Shown: positions 36,326 through 46,029, counted from the stretch's first letter. The stretch: DNA of 64,000 nucleotides from JAEUIG01 sp046349775 (GCA_046349775.1 JAXMBS010000002.1:1-64000), one strand, 5' to 3'. Notes: generated by a model from the letters alone, not told the origin. Numbers and translations are program-made.

Positions 36326-37099
36326 GTGATCACGCTCAAGAGCCGCCGCGAGATCGACCGCATGCGCGCCGCCGGTGCGGTCGTCGCCGAGGCCCACCAG
36401 TTGGCCCGTGCCATGATCGCGCCCGGCATCACTACGGCCGAAATCGACGCCGCCGTGGAAGCGTTGATGGCTGAACGCGGTGTGATCCCGCTGCTGAAAG
36501 GGTTTCCCGGGGAAGTGCCGTTCCCGGCCGTGACGTGCATGAGCGTCAATCACGAAATCGTGCATGGCATCCCCAGTTCGTACTGTTTGCAGGCCGGAGA
36601 CATCGTCAGCGTTGATACGGGTTGCAAGCTGGACGGCTGGTGCGCCGACGCCGCTTGGAGCTATCCGGTAGGAGAGGTGGATGATGAAAAACGCCGTCTC
36701 CTGCAGGCCGGGGAGCGGATCCTGGCCGTTGCCATTGAAGCGTTCGGTACGGAACGCAAGTGGTCGGGGGTGGTCCGCCGCATGATGCAGGTCGCCCGGG
36801 GGGCCGGTTTCTCGCTGGTCGAGCAGTTCGTGGGGCACGGTATCGGCCGGGAGATGCACGAGCCGCCCCAGGTGCCCAATCACCTGACGTCCCTGACCCG
36901 TCGTGAGGATTTCGAGATTCGGACGGGGCTGGTGCTGGCGATTGAGCCGATGGTCAACGCCGGCAGCCCCGACGTGCGGATTCTCGCCGATCACTGGACG
37001 GCGGTGACGACCGACGGGCGTCCGGCTGTACATTTTGAACACACCGTGGCACTGACTCCGAACGGTCCGGAATTGCTGACCGAGGGGGTTGGAAAATGA
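36326..37099 (+). CDS. map: Methionine aminopeptidase type I
   Basis: 257 residues from GTG 36326. Removes the initiator Met from nascent chains. The five metal ligands are seen: the two Asp of VDTGCKLDGWCADAAWSY, His of GHGIGREMHEPPQVPNH, Glu of AIEPMVNAG and Glu of VHFEHTVAL. The substrate His lies in SVNHEIVHGIP. Between secY and rpmJ as in many bacteria, but without adk or infA. Confidence 0.97.
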   Translation: MITLKSRREIDRMRAAGAVVAEAHQLARAMIAPGITTAEIDAAVEALMAERGVIPLLKGFPGEVPFPAVTCMSVNHEIVHGIPSSYCLQAGDIVSVDTGCKLDGWCADAAWSYPVGEVDDEKRRLLQAGERILAVAIEAFGTERKWSGVVRRMMQVARGAGFSLVEQFVGHGIGREMHEPPQVPNHLTSLTRREDFEIRTGLVLAIEPMVNAGSPDVRILADHWTAVTTDGRPAVHFEHTVALTPNGPELLTEGVGK

Positions 37100-37339
37100 A
37101 CCCTGATCCCGTGCAGGTGGGGGCGCAGGTCCAGGGGGGCTGCGGCGAATCCATTCGCCGCAAAAAATTATTGGCAGGAAACTTGTGAAACGCCGAGCGG
37201 TGTGAGTATACTTCTCCGACTTCCCGGCAGGCGGGCTGCGGAGAAGGTGTTTCCGCATTGCGGTGACTGCCGTTGCTGGCGAAGCCTTCGACGTCGGCGG
37301 GACGATTCTGGCCGCCATTGCTGATGAATCTGGTGCCCT

Positions 37340-37456
37340 ATGAAAGTTCGCGCAGCCGTCAAGCGGATTTGTGAAAGTTGCAAGCTGGTTCGTCGCAAAG
37401 GCCGGATCTATGTCATCTGTTCGGCCGACGCGCGTCACAAGCAGCGGCAGGGGTAA
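37340..37456 (+). CDS. rpmJ: 50S ribosomal protein L36, zinc form
   Basis: 38 residues, MKVRAAVKRICESCKLVRRK then GRIYVICSADARHKQRQG. Zinc ligands Cys11, Cys14, Cys27 and His33 are all kept. The 240-base gap before it holds no infA or other gene. Confidence 0.95.
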   Translation: MKVRAAVKRICESCKLVRRKGRIYVICSADARHKQRQG

Positions 37457-37545
37457 GCGGTCGTCGGTGGCTGCCGATTGCGGCGGCAGGGGACGGCGGG
37501 TCCCGTTGGCCGCCGACTGGGAAATGACAGGGAGCGATTGAAGAC

Positions 37546-37932
37546 ATGCCTCGCGTGCTCGGCGTCGACATTCCGAACGAGAAGCCGACGTATATTTCGT
37601 TGCAGTATCTGCATGGCCTCGGCCAGACGAAGGCGATCGAAGTCTGCCAGCGTCTGGGGCTGAGTACGCAGCGGCGCGCCCGCGAGCTGAGTGACGACGA
37701 CATCCAGCGGATCAACAACCTGCTGGACAACGAATACGTGGTGGAAGGCCAGTTGCGTCGCCAGACGCAGGAGAACATCGGGCGGCTGCGGAACATTCAG
37801 TCGTACCGCGGTCTGCGTCATCGTCGCGGGCTGCCGGTGCGCGGTCAGCGGACGCGGACCAACTCCCGCACGCGGAAAGGTCCGCGCAAGACGGTGGCCG
37901 GCAAGAAGGGCGTGAAGGAAATGCGTCACTGA
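37546..37932 (+). CDS. rpsM: 30S ribosomal protein S13
   Basis: 128 residues: PRVLGVDIPNEKPTYISLQY, RIQDIRQI-type helix, RLRNIQSYRGLRHRRGLPVR and GQRTRTNSRTRKGPRKTVAG. Binds the small-subunit head near the P site. Confidence 0.98.
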   Translation: MPRVLGVDIPNEKPTYISLQYLHGLGQTKAIEVCQRLGLSTQRRARELSDDDIQRINNLLDNEYVVEGQLRRQTQENIGRLRNIQSYRGLRHRRGLPVRGQRTRTNSRTRKGPRKTVAGKKGVKEMRH

Positions 37933-38031
37933 CCCTCGTGACGGCGTGCACGGGGATGCCGGGCGGCCGATCGGGCTGGTTCGCCCGCGTGGGGCTCGAA
38001 AGACGATTCTGACGGAAGGGGAAGTCATACG

Positions 38032-38424
38032 GTGGCAAAGACAGTTGCAACACCCAAAAAGAAGCGTGCCCGCCGGAACGTGAGCCGGGCGATCGCCCAC
38101 GTGAAAGCGACGTTCAACAACACGACGGTCACAATCACAGATACGAACGGCGACGTGCTGTGCTGGGCCACAGCCGGCACGAGCGGATTCAAAGGATCGC
38201 GCAAAAGCACTCCGTTTGCGGCGCAGCGTGCCGCAGAAACGTGTGCCGACCGCGCGAAGAAGTTCGGCGTCAAGGAACTCGAAGTCCGCGTCAAGGGGCC
38301 GGGTTCAGGTCGCGAAAGCGCCATTACCGGCCTGCAGGTCAGCGGCATCTCGATCAAGAGCATCGAGGACGTTACGCCGCTGCCGCACAACGGTTGCCGT
38401 CCCCGCAAGCGCCGCCGCGTCTGA
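38032..38424 (+). CDS. rpsK: 30S ribosomal protein S11
   Basis: 130 residues from GTG 38032. AHVKATFNNTTVTITDTNGD, GFKGSRKSTPFAAQRAAETC and PHNGCRPRKRRRV are diagnostic. rpsD (S4), often next, is missing; rpoA follows directly. Confidence 0.98.
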   Translation: MAKTVATPKKKRARRNVSRAIAHVKATFNNTTVTITDTNGDVLCWATAGTSGFKGSRKSTPFAAQRAAETCADRAKKFGVKELEVRVKGPGSGRESAITGLQVSGISIKSIEDVTPLPHNGCRPRKRRRV

Positions 38425-38489
38425 TCGCCCGCCGCGGCATTTTCGTCCATTCGGCCCAGCAGTCGCCCGCCCTCCAAGGAGCTTCGTCC

Positions 38490-39494
38490 ATGCGGATTCG
38501 TTGGCGCAATCTTGAGCTGCCCAGTCGCGTTGTCACAGAAAAGGCCGACGGCACGTACGGCTGTTTCGTCGCTGAGCCGTTTGAGCGCGGCTTCGGACAT
38601 ACGATCGCCAACAGCTTGCGGAGGATCCTGCTCTCGAGCCTGGAAGGCGCCGCCGTGACGCGCGCGAAAATCCACGGCGTCCAGCACGAGTTCACGACGA
38701 TCCCCGGCGTCGTCGAGGATGTCACCGACATCTGCCTCAACCTCAAGTCGCTGGTCGTCAAGAACCACAGCACGGCGCAGAAGACCGTGCGGATCGACAA
38801 GCACGCCCGCGGCGTGGTGACGGGCGCCGATGTGATCACCGATGACCAGGTGGACGTGATCAACAAGGATCTGATCATTGCCACGATGACGGACGACGTG
38901 CCGCTGGCAATGGAACTGACCATTGAGAACGGCCGCGGCTATGTCCCCGCCAGCGAGCAATACGACAAAGTGCCTGAAGTCGGCGTGATCCCGCTCGACG
39001 CGGCGTTTTCACCGGTGACGCGGGTCCGCTACAAGGTCGAAGACACCCGCGTCGGTCAGCGCACGAACTACGACAAGCTGACGATGGAGCTGTGGACCAA
39101 CGGCACCGTCGGCCCGGAGATGGCGCTGGTCGAGGCAGCGAAGATTCTCCGCAAGCACCTGAACCCGTTCATCAACTTCCGCGAGCCGGGGCCGGAACTG
39201 GCGCCGGAATCGGGACTCAAGGGGATGCTCGAGGCCACCGGCTATTCTCCGATCGATCTGGAACTGGAAGAAAAGCTGGGCATGAGTCTGGCCGAACTCA
39301 ATCTGTCGGTCCGGGCGACCAACTGCCTGGAGTCCGAAGGGATCAATACGGTCCGCGATCTCGTGTCGCGCGGCGACGACCAGTTGCTGCAGGTGCGGAA
39401 TTTCGGTGAAACAACTCTGCTGGAAGTCAAGGAGCGCCTGGCGGCCATCGGGCTGCGGCTGGGTATGAAGGTGCCGCATCACGTGCGCGGCTAG
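38490..39494 (+). CDS. rpoA: RNA polymerase alpha subunit
   Basis: 334 residues from ATG 38490, preceded by AAGGAG. N-terminal dimerisation domain: PFERGFGHTIANSLRRILLS, GVVEDVTDICLNLK, GQRTNYDKLTMELWTNG. C-terminal DNA-binding domain: LNLSVRATNCLESEGINTVR and LLQVRNFGETTLLEVKERLA. Intact. Confidence 0.99.
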   Translation: MRIRWRNLELPSRVVTEKADGTYGCFVAEPFERGFGHTIANSLRRILLSSLEGAAVTRAKIHGVQHEFTTIPGVVEDVTDICLNLKSLVVKNHSTAQKTVRIDKHARGVVTGADVITDDQVDVINKDLIIATMTDDVPLAMELTIENGRGYVPASEQYDKVPEVGVIPLDAAFSPVTRVRYKVEDTRVGQRTNYDKLTMELWTNGTVGPEMALVEAAKILRKHLNPFINFREPGPELAPESGLKGMLEATGYSPIDLELEEKLGMSLAELNLSVRATNCLESEGINTVRDLVSRGDDQLLQVRNFGETTLLEVKERLAAIGLRLGMKVPHHVRG

Positions 39495-39520
39495 ACGGAA
39501 GATCGAGAACGGGTGCTGTT

Positions 39521-40090
39521 ATGAGACATCGTTTGCGCGGCCGCGTGCTCGGCCGGACCCCCTCGCACCGCGTCGCCATGTTCCGGAACATGGCGGCCAG
39601 CCTGATCCGCACGCTGCGCACCGATCCTGAAGAAGACGGCGCGCCGAAGGTGGCCGGTCGGATCATCACGACTGTGCCCAAGGCCAAGGAACTCCGGCCC
39701 GTCGTGGAGAAGCTGATCACGCTGGCGAAGAAAGCCGCGCCGCACACCGAACGCGCTGCCGAGTTCGGCACCACCGAGGAGCGCAACAGCCCCGGCTGGA
39801 AGAAATGGCGCGAGTCGCCGCAGTACCAGAAGTGGAACGCGGCCATGGCGCCGGCGCTGAATTATCGCCGCCGGGCGTACGCCGTCCTGCGCGACAACGA
39901 GGCGGTCGACATCCTGTTCAACGAACTGGCGATCCGGTTTCGGGACCGCGACGGCGGTTACACCCGCGTCGTGCGGCTGGCCAAGCCGCGGCTCGGCGAT
40001 TCCGGAGCGCAGGCGATGATCGAGTTCGTCGGCGACCGGGACCGCGTGAAGCGGCGCCGCAGCGCTCCGGTCGTCGTGGCATCCGAGTGA
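39521..40090 (+). CDS. rplQ: 50S ribosomal protein L17 with large insertions
   Basis: 189 residues against about 120-130 in most bacteria. The core is clear: MRHRLRGRVLGRTPSHRVAM, FRNMAASLIRT, TVPKAKELRPVVEKLITLAK, DNEAVDILFNELAIRF and GGYTRVVRL. Two insertions stand out: 14 residues at about 33-46 and about 40 at 72-113, the latter Trp-rich and acidic/basic mixed (NSPGWKKWRESPQYQKWNAA). The C-terminus adds a basic tail. Last gene of the cluster. Confidence 0.95.
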   Translation: MRHRLRGRVLGRTPSHRVAMFRNMAASLIRTLRTDPEEDGAPKVAGRIITTVPKAKELRPVVEKLITLAKKAAPHTERAAEFGTTEERNSPGWKKWRESPQYQKWNAAMAPALNYRRRAYAVLRDNEAVDILFNELAIRFRDRDGGYTRVVRLAKPRLGDSGAQAMIEFVGDRDRVKRRRSAPVVVASE

Positions 40091-40148
40091 AGATTCAGCC
40101 GGCGTGACACGGGACGGGAAGTTTCTCCTGCGAAGAACGGAAGCTCGC

Positions 40149-40754
40149 ATGAGAGGTCCTCCAGGCGGCACAGCAACGTTTGACTTCTCCTCCGCGATGT
40201 CGCGGCTGTGCGAGGATGTTACGGACCGCGTCGACGAGTTGCTCCACGTCGACATGTCCCAGGTGGCCGTGTCGTTCGCCCAGACGCGCCGCCGCGTGCT
40301 GCACGGCCTGCAGGCCAAACTGACCCCCATGCGGTTCGAAGGGGGCGCGGTGACCACGCAACGGAACGGCCGGCTCTGGACCTGCCAGCGGCTGATCCAC
40401 GATGGCCGCGAGATGCTCTATATCCTCACGTTCTACCTGCCGCGTTTTCTCGATCAGCCCTTCGTGGAGAAGCTGACGACGATCACGCATGAACTGCTGC
40501 ATGTCAGTCCCCATTTCGACGGCGACCTGCGGCGGTTTGACGGTCGTTGCTATATGCACTCGCCGCGGCAAAAAGAGTTCGACCGCCAGGCGGCCGAACT
40601 GGCGCGCAAATACCTCGCCGGGCGTCCGCCGGTGGAACTGTCCGAGTTCCTGAGGCACGACTTTCGGGGACTGGTCCGCCGGCACGGCGCCGTCGTCGGC
40701 CTGCAGGTGCCGATTCCCAAGCTGATTCCGTTGCGCGACACGCGTTCCGCGTAA
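40149..40754 (+). CDS. Putative metallopeptidase-like protein (phage metallopeptidase type)
   Basis: 201 residues from ATG 40149; GTG 40104 is an alternative start. The centre carries HExxH as THELLHVSPHFDGDLRRFDG, followed by a further His and Glu (YMHSPRQKEFD) that could complete a zinc site. The ITHELLH..FDG.LR pattern resembles the putative phage metallopeptidase family. No signal peptide; probably cytosolic. It begins 58 nt after rplQ on the same strand, so it may be transcribed with the ribosomal cluster. Substrate unknown. Confidence 0.6.
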   Translation: MRGPPGGTATFDFSSAMSRLCEDVTDRVDELLHVDMSQVAVSFAQTRRRVLHGLQAKLTPMRFEGGAVTTQRNGRLWTCQRLIHDGREMLYILTFYLPRFLDQPFVEKLTTITHELLHVSPHFDGDLRRFDGRCYMHSPRQKEFDRQAAELARKYLAGRPPVELSEFLRHDFRGLVRRHGAVVGLQVPIPKLIPLRDTRSA

Positions 40755-41181
40755 GGGCCGGTTTCAGAACTCCGGGGCTTGTGACGTGGCAGGGCGATCT
40801 CAGCTCGTCGGGAGAGCCGCGACAGAGGCAGCGGCTTTCCTGGCGTTCCGTCTCGGCGGGACTCTCGCGCTCGCGGTTTGGGAACCGCCGCAAGTCAATG
40901 GCCGCCAGCGGTCGCCGATGACATGACCTGCATGGCTTCCGCAGCCTTGAGCGGCTGAATCCGGGCGATCCGAAGCGCGTCTCTCTGTCGATTGCTACCG
41001 GCAGAATGGAGCGCGCCCCCTGCGCAATCGTTCCAAACAGAACACCCCTTCCGGGACGTCGCCCGGAACGATCTGACTGTCGCCGGGCCGGCGGCGGGGC
41101 CGGAAAGTCGCGAGCTATGTTTCGTGGAATATCTGGCGCTTGCCCGGCACATCCATCGGGCGCTGCTCGGAGCTCCCCTCG
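40755..41181. other. Gap without recognisable gene
   Basis: 427 bases between the metallopeptidase-like gene and the first HDOD gene. Only overlapping shadow reading frames are present; no hairpin with T-run or clear promoter was identified. Confidence 0.4.
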
Positions 41182-42084
41182 ATGTCGCTGCTGACTGCGT
41201 TCCGTCCCCGGCCCGTCGTCCCGGAAGGCGTCGCTGAGGTCAAGGCCTACGTGCTGAAGCGCGCGGGCGAATTCACGATGATTCCCGCGGCGGCCATGCG
41301 GGCCCTGGAACTCGGCCGAAATCCGTCGTGCAGCGTCGGCGAGTTTGCCGCCGCAGTGGAATGCGACGTCCGGCTGACCACCGACGTCCTGAGCATGGCC
41401 AACAGCTCGCTCTACGCCCGCGGAGCACCGGCGACCTCCCTCAACGAAGCCATCCGGCGGCTGGGAATGCGTCGCTGCCACGGACTGATCCTGTCGACTT
41501 GCACTGCGGGGCTGATGCGCTCGCTGCCATTCGAACAGGCAGAAGTCCGCGAAGCGCTGTGGCGGCACGGATACCTGACTGCCATCATCTGCCGTCACCT
41601 CAATGAGACGTTGCGGCTCGGATTCAACGGCGAGGAGTTCACGGCCGGGCTCCTGCACGACCTGGGACGTTCGCTGCTCGCAGCAACGGTCCCCGAACGA
41701 GTTGCAGTCTGCGAGCACGACGCCGGTGAACCTGGCACGGCAATTCTGGATCAGGAACGCGAGGTGCTGGGGACCGACCATTGCGAGTTAGGGGCCGCAT
41801 TTGCCGGGCGGAGCGGGTTGCCCGCCGCACTCATCGCAGTGATCCAGCAGCACCACAGTCCCGAACATGCCGATCCGTTTCAGAAGCTTGTCGCCATGGT
41901 CGCCCTGGCCGACCAGATGGCCAGTCGCGCAGAGAGCAGCGCGGCGAGCAAGTCGGAAGAGCCAGGCGACAACCCGTGTATCTCGTTCCTCGCCGAGCGC
42001 GAACGAGTTCGTGACGCACTCGCCGGCGTGACGCCGACGATGGCGCACGACGCCGCCGCGGAATCGCACCGACTGATTGCCTGA
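41182..42084 (+). CDS. HDOD domain protein 1
   Basis: 300 residues from ATG 41182. HDOD is a non-catalytic relative of HD phosphohydrolases used in bacterial signalling. Residues 20-225 fit: GEFTMIPAAAMRALELGRNP, VLSMANSSLYARGAPATSLN (conserved N-S helix), LSTCTAGLMRSLPF, GLLHDLGRSLLAATVP and VIQQHHSPEHAD. Some HD residues are present, but the full metal set of a phosphodiesterase is not obvious. It is followed by a paralogue. Confidence 0.85.
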   Translation: MSLLTAFRPRPVVPEGVAEVKAYVLKRAGEFTMIPAAAMRALELGRNPSCSVGEFAAAVECDVRLTTDVLSMANSSLYARGAPATSLNEAIRRLGMRRCHGLILSTCTAGLMRSLPFEQAEVREALWRHGYLTAIICRHLNETLRLGFNGEEFTAGLLHDLGRSLLAATVPERVAVCEHDAGEPGTAILDQEREVLGTDHCELGAAFAGRSGLPAALIAVIQQHHSPEHADPFQKLVAMVALADQMASRAESSAASKSEEPGDNPCISFLAERERVRDALAGVTPTMAHDAAAESHRLIA

Positions 42085-42142
42085 CCGAAGCCGGGCATCG
42101 CTACCGCACAACGGCTTGAGCGACTGCCCGCCGGGAATCTGA

Positions 42143-43027
42143 ATGATGACAGCAACCCTCCCTGCGTCCGAAATCGAAAGTGCCAAGGCGCGGATCCTGC
42201 AGGGCGTCAACGAGTTCACGATGATCCCTGCCGCCGCCATGGAAGCCATGCAGGTGGGACGCAATCCCGCGTGCAGTCTGAAGGAATACGCCCGGACCAT
42301 CGAACGCGATCACCGTCTGATGGCCGAAATCCTGGGCATGGCAAACAGCTGGCTGAATTCGGGTGGAGCGCCCGTGACGACCCTGCTGGACGCCGTCAAC
42401 CGGCTCGGACTGGTCAAATGCCAGGAGCTCATCCTGGCGACCTGCACCGCCGGGCTGATGAAGAAACTGCCGTTCCAACACACGCAGATTCGCCAGCAGC
42501 TCTGGCGGCATGGCTATCTCACGGCCGTCGTCTGCATGCATCTCAATCAGAAGTTGCGATTGCGGTTCAACGGCGAGGAATTCACCGCCGGACTGATGCA
42601 CGATCTCGGCCGCTGCCTGATTGCCGCTACCGTGCCCGACCTCTATCAGCAGGTCGTGAGCGAAATCGGGACGAACACGCGGCGCACGCTGGAAGTCGAG
42701 CGGTCCCGGCTGGGGACCGACCACTGCGAGATCGGCCGCGAGTTTGCCGAGCGCAACAAACTCCCGGCGCCGCTGGTGGCCGCCATCCAGCATCACCATG
42801 CACCGGATGCCGCGGGCGAGCACTCGACCATCGCGACCGTGGTGGCGGCCGCCGCTGAGATCTCGACGCGGCTCGAACACGAGCAGCCCCCCGTCGATCC
42901 GAACGCGGAAGCTGTGCCGTCAACACCACTCTACGCCGACCTGGCCCGTGTGCGAGACGCCGTGTCCACCCTGACGCGCGACTTCACGGCCAAAGTTTAC
43001 TCCGACGCCAACAAAATGATGGCGTAG
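42143..43027 (+). CDS. HDOD domain protein 2
   Basis: 294 residues, paralogue of the preceding gene along its whole length (NEFTMIPAAAMEAMQVGRNP; ATCTAGLMKKLPF; GLMHDLGRCLIAATVP; AIQHHHAPDA). The pair is a tandem duplication with 58 nt between. Likely a signalling scaffold; partners are not visible, though the diguanylate cyclase at the window start shows c-di-GMP signalling in the organism. Confidence 0.85.
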   Translation: MMTATLPASEIESAKARILQGVNEFTMIPAAAMEAMQVGRNPACSLKEYARTIERDHRLMAEILGMANSWLNSGGAPVTTLLDAVNRLGLVKCQELILATCTAGLMKKLPFQHTQIRQQLWRHGYLTAVVCMHLNQKLRLRFNGEEFTAGLMHDLGRCLIAATVPDLYQQVVSEIGTNTRRTLEVERSRLGTDHCEIGREFAERNKLPAPLVAAIQHHHAPDAAGEHSTIATVVAAAAEISTRLEHEQPPVDPNAEAVPSTPLYADLARVRDAVSTLTRDFTAKVYSDANKMMA

Positions 43028-43053
43028 ATGAGCCGGCACACCGCTGGCCAAAT

Positions 43054-44231
43054 TCAATATCCTGCGACTTCGCCGATTGCCGCAACGGCCGCCGCGATCT
43101 GTTCGCGCGTTGTGAACGGTCCTGGACTCAACCGCAGCGTACCGCCGCTCGACAGTGTTCCCAGCGCCGCATGCGCCCCCGGCGCGCAGTGCAGCCCGGC
43201 CCGCGTTTCGATGCCGAAGCTTTCGTCGAGGATCGCCGCGGCGTCCTGCGGATCGAGACCGGCAACGTTCAGGCTGACGACGCCGGTGCGCGCCACCGGT
43301 TCCGCAGGACCGTATAAAGTGACGGACGGCCACTGCGCGAGGCCGTTCAGCAACAGCTGCACGAGTTCCTGTTCATGCCGCCGGAGTGCGGGGACGCCGC
43401 CTTGGCCCTCGATCCAGCTCAATCCAGCTTCCAGTCCCACCAATCCCGGCGCATTGTGATTTCCGGATTCGTACTTGTCCGGGCCGGAGTCCGGTTGCGC
43501 GTCGCTCTCGCTGCGCGATCCCGTCCCCCCCTGCCGGAAGCTCCAGACGCGTCCCATGACCTCCGCTCGCACAAACAGCAGTCCGGTCCCGAGTGGTCCG
43601 AGCAACCCCTTGTGTCCGGAACAGGCCAGCAGATCGATTTCGCTGTTCGAAACGTTGATCGGCACGTGACCGGCGGTCTGCGCCGCGTCGATCAGGCAGA
43701 GGGCGCCATGCCGGCGGGCCAACTCGATCACCGCATCAATTGGCTGGATCGCGCCGGTCACGTTTGACGCGTGAGTGATTGCGACCAGCGTCGTCCGCGG
43801 AGTCAGCGACCGCCGGATGTCGGCGGGATCGACGCATCCCTGTGGATTGACCGGAACGCGGGTGACGGTAATCCCGATCCGTTCGCGGAGCGCGCCGCGA
43901 GGGGACGCAGGACCGAGTTGTGCTCGATGGAGGTCGTGACGACGTGATCGCCGGGGCGCAGCACGCCGTGCAGGGCAATGTTGAGGGCGTCGGTACCGTT
44001 GAAGGCGAAGTGAATCGTCTCGGCGGACGGCGCTCCAAGCAGTCGCGCCGCCCGTTCCCGGCAGCGATCGACGATCCGCCGCACTTCTCCGGCCTGACGC
44101 GTCGTGCCGCGCCCGACCGCAGCGCCGCAGTGCCGCTGATACTCGTCGACGGCGGCGTAGACGGCGTCGGGCTTGGGCCAGCTCGTCGCTGCGTTGTCGA
44201 GGTAAATCCGCTCCCGAACCGGCGGCGACAT
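43054..44231 (-). pseudogene. Cysteine desulfurase-like class V aminotransferase, one frameshift
   Basis: PLP enzyme of the NifS/SufS/Csd family. The first frame from ATG 44231 has RIYLDNAATSWPKPDAVYAA, HFAFNGTDALNIALHGVL and TTSIEHNSVLRPLAA. Near 43895 the frame changes, then RERIGITVTRVPVNPQG, THASNVTGAIQPIDAV, the PLP Asp/His region LCLIDAAQTAGHVP, the Lys of CSGHKGLLGPLGTG and the active-site Cys of RAGLHCAPGAH follow. One indel restores about 390 residues. The start lies 4 nt beyond the lutB stop, so the two are probably one operon. Confidence 0.85.
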
Positions 44232-44235
44232 TGCA

Positions 44236-45633
44236 TCACCTGGGATTTTTTCCCGATGTCTGCCGCTGTGCCCACAGTTCGCGGAAGCTCCTGGCAGGCG
44301 GCGGGGGCAATTCGCGCTGCCGCCCCCACGGATTCAGCCCGTTGTACACGACGAACCGCGGCAGCCACCGGAGCGCGCGTCGGCCCCAGCGCCCGGCCCA
44401 GGCGTAGCGGCCCGGCGTCTGCAGGAACCAGCCCGCGAGTTTCATGCTCCAGCGCTTGCTGCGGGCCAGCAGTCCGCGCTTCGCCAGTTCGTGCCGCCAC
44501 GCGTACAGCTGCAGATGCAGATCGATCTTGACGGGGCAAACGTCGTCGCACGAACCGCACAGGCTGCAGGCAAACGGCAATGTCTTGTGATCGGCTGCAT
44601 TCACATTCGGCGCCAGGACCGACCCGATGGGTCCCGGGATCGTATGGCTGTAGCTGTAGCCGCCGCTGCGGCGGTACACCGGACAGGTATTCAGACAGGC
44701 GCCGCAGCGAATGCAATTGAGCGACCGGCGGAACCCGTCGCTGGCGAGGATTTCCGAGCGGCCATTGTCGACCAGCACGACGTGCATCTGGCAATCGGGC
44801 GCGCGGGGGCCGTGGAAATGCGTCGAATACGTCGTGATTGGCTGGCCGGTGGATGAGCGGGCCAGCAGCCGCAGGAACACGCCCATGTGCTCTGCGCGGG
44901 GGACGAGCTTCTCGATCCCCATGCAGGCGATGTGCAGCTTCGGCAGCGACGTTCCCAGGTCGGCGTTGCCTTCGTTCGTGCAGACGACGACTCCGCCCGT
45001 CTCAGCGATCGCAAAGTTGACACCCGTAATCCCGGCCTGGGCTCCCAGGAACCTTTGTCGCAGCGTGCCGCGCGCGGACTCAGTCAAGTACTGCGGATCG
45101 GTCGCGCCCGCCCGGGTGCCGATCTTTTCATGAAACAGGTCGCCGATCTCCTGACGCGTGATATGGATGGCCGGCATCACCAGGTGGCTCGGCGGCTCCT
45201 CGCGCAACTGGACGATCCATTCCCCAAGGTCGGTGTCGGTGACCTCGATTCCGTGACGCTCCAGATACGGGTTCAAGTGACACTCTTCGGTGAGCATCGA
45301 CTTGCTCTTCACGACTCGAGTCGCGCCGGCCCGTTGCAGCAGGCCCAGGACGATGTCGTTGTGTTCGGCCGCGTTCGCCGCCCAGTGCACCTGGATGCCA
45401 TGTGCCGTCGCGGCCCGCTCGAACTGCTCGAGCAGCTCCGCGAGGTGGTCCATCGTGTACCGCTTGATGTCGGCGGCGGTCTCGCGGAGCTGTTCCCATT
45501 CGGGGATCAGTGCCGCGCCCTTGTCGCGTTTCGACCGCATGAACCACAGCGCCTGGTCATGCCACTGCGCGCGCGGGCGGTTCGCGATGAATTTCGCGGC
45601 CTCGTCAGGATGGGATTTCGTGGCTGTGACCAT
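44236..45633 (-). CDS. lutB: LutB-type lactate utilization iron-sulfur protein
   Basis: 465 residues. LutB is the [4Fe-4S] subunit of the LutABC L-lactate oxidation complex. The N-terminal part has the LUD domain (DITRQEIGDLFHEKIG-type segment, ITGVNFAIAETGGVVVCTNE); the C-terminal part has two ferredoxin clusters, CIRCGACLNTCP and CSLCGSCDDVCP. Intact. lutA and lutC are not next to it here; a cysteine desulfurase-like gene follows by 4 nt. A TATGAT lies 6 nt before the ATG. Confidence 0.92.
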   Translation of the reverse strand: MVTATKSHPDEAAKFIANRPRAQWHDQALWFMRSKRDKGAALIPEWEQLRETAADIKRYTMDHLAELLEQFERAATAHGIQVHWAANAAEHNDIVLGLLQRAGATRVVKSKSMLTEECHLNPYLERHGIEVTDTDLGEWIVQLREEPPSHLVMPAIHITRQEIGDLFHEKIGTRAGATDPQYLTESARGTLRQRFLGAQAGITGVNFAIAETGGVVVCTNEGNADLGTSLPKLHIACMGIEKLVPRAEHMGVFLRLLARSSTGQPITTYSTHFHGPRAPDCQMHVVLVDNGRSEILASDGFRRSLNCIRCGACLNTCPVYRRSGGYSYSHTIPGPIGSVLAPNVNAADHKTLPFACSLCGSCDDVCPVKIDLHLQLYAWRHELAKRGLLARSKRWSMKLAGWFLQTPGRYAWAGRWGRRALRWLPRFVVYNGLNPWGRQRELPPPPARSFRELWAQRQTSGKNPR

Positions 45634-45639
45634 CAGGCC

Positions 45640-45645
45640 ATCATA
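45640..45645 (-). promoter_or_regulatory. -10 element TATGAT, predicted leaderless start of lutB
   Basis: Reverse strand: TATGAT, GGCCTG, then ATG 45633. Same spacing as at 19584 and 51075. Confidence 0.45.
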
Positions 45646-46029
45646 GGCAACGTCGCGTTCGGCGGCACGCCGTCGGCCGCGGGAGGGGACACCGGGTCAC
45701 AGGCGCCTGCCACGGCCAGAGGCATCCCGGACCGTGATAGGAAATGGTTCCGCCGGGGAAACCCGAAATGACAACAGTCGCGGAGACTGCCTGCCGAGAC
45801 CCACTCCTGCCCCCGCAGAGTACAAATCGGCTTTGTGAACACTTGTCAGTGGATTGAAGAGCAGGGTATTCTGTGAGCCATCAATTCATGATGTTCTTCT
45901 TGCTGGCGGGCTATTTCGCCGGCGAGTTTTGGTCTTCGCTAAGCTGAGTGTATCGTCCGCAATCCGGGCGGTTCCGCCCTGATCGCGGTGGATCTGTACG
46001 TTTCCTTTCCATTTTTCGGAGGACTCGTC
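45646..46029. other. Divergent gap lutB / DUF1559
   Basis: About 390 bases without a gene. Contains a weak hairpin around 45903-45931 and a possible promoter (next entry). Nothing else recognised. Confidence 0.4.
45843..45872 (+). promoter_or_regulatory. Possible promoter of the DUF1559 gene
   Basis: TTGTCA, 18-nt spacer, TATTCT. Would give a leader of about 150 nt before ATG 46030. Confidence 0.35.

Noticed and set aside
37100..37339. Search for infA in the gap before rpmJ
   Set aside because: No 70-codon frame with the IF-1 S1-like motif is present.
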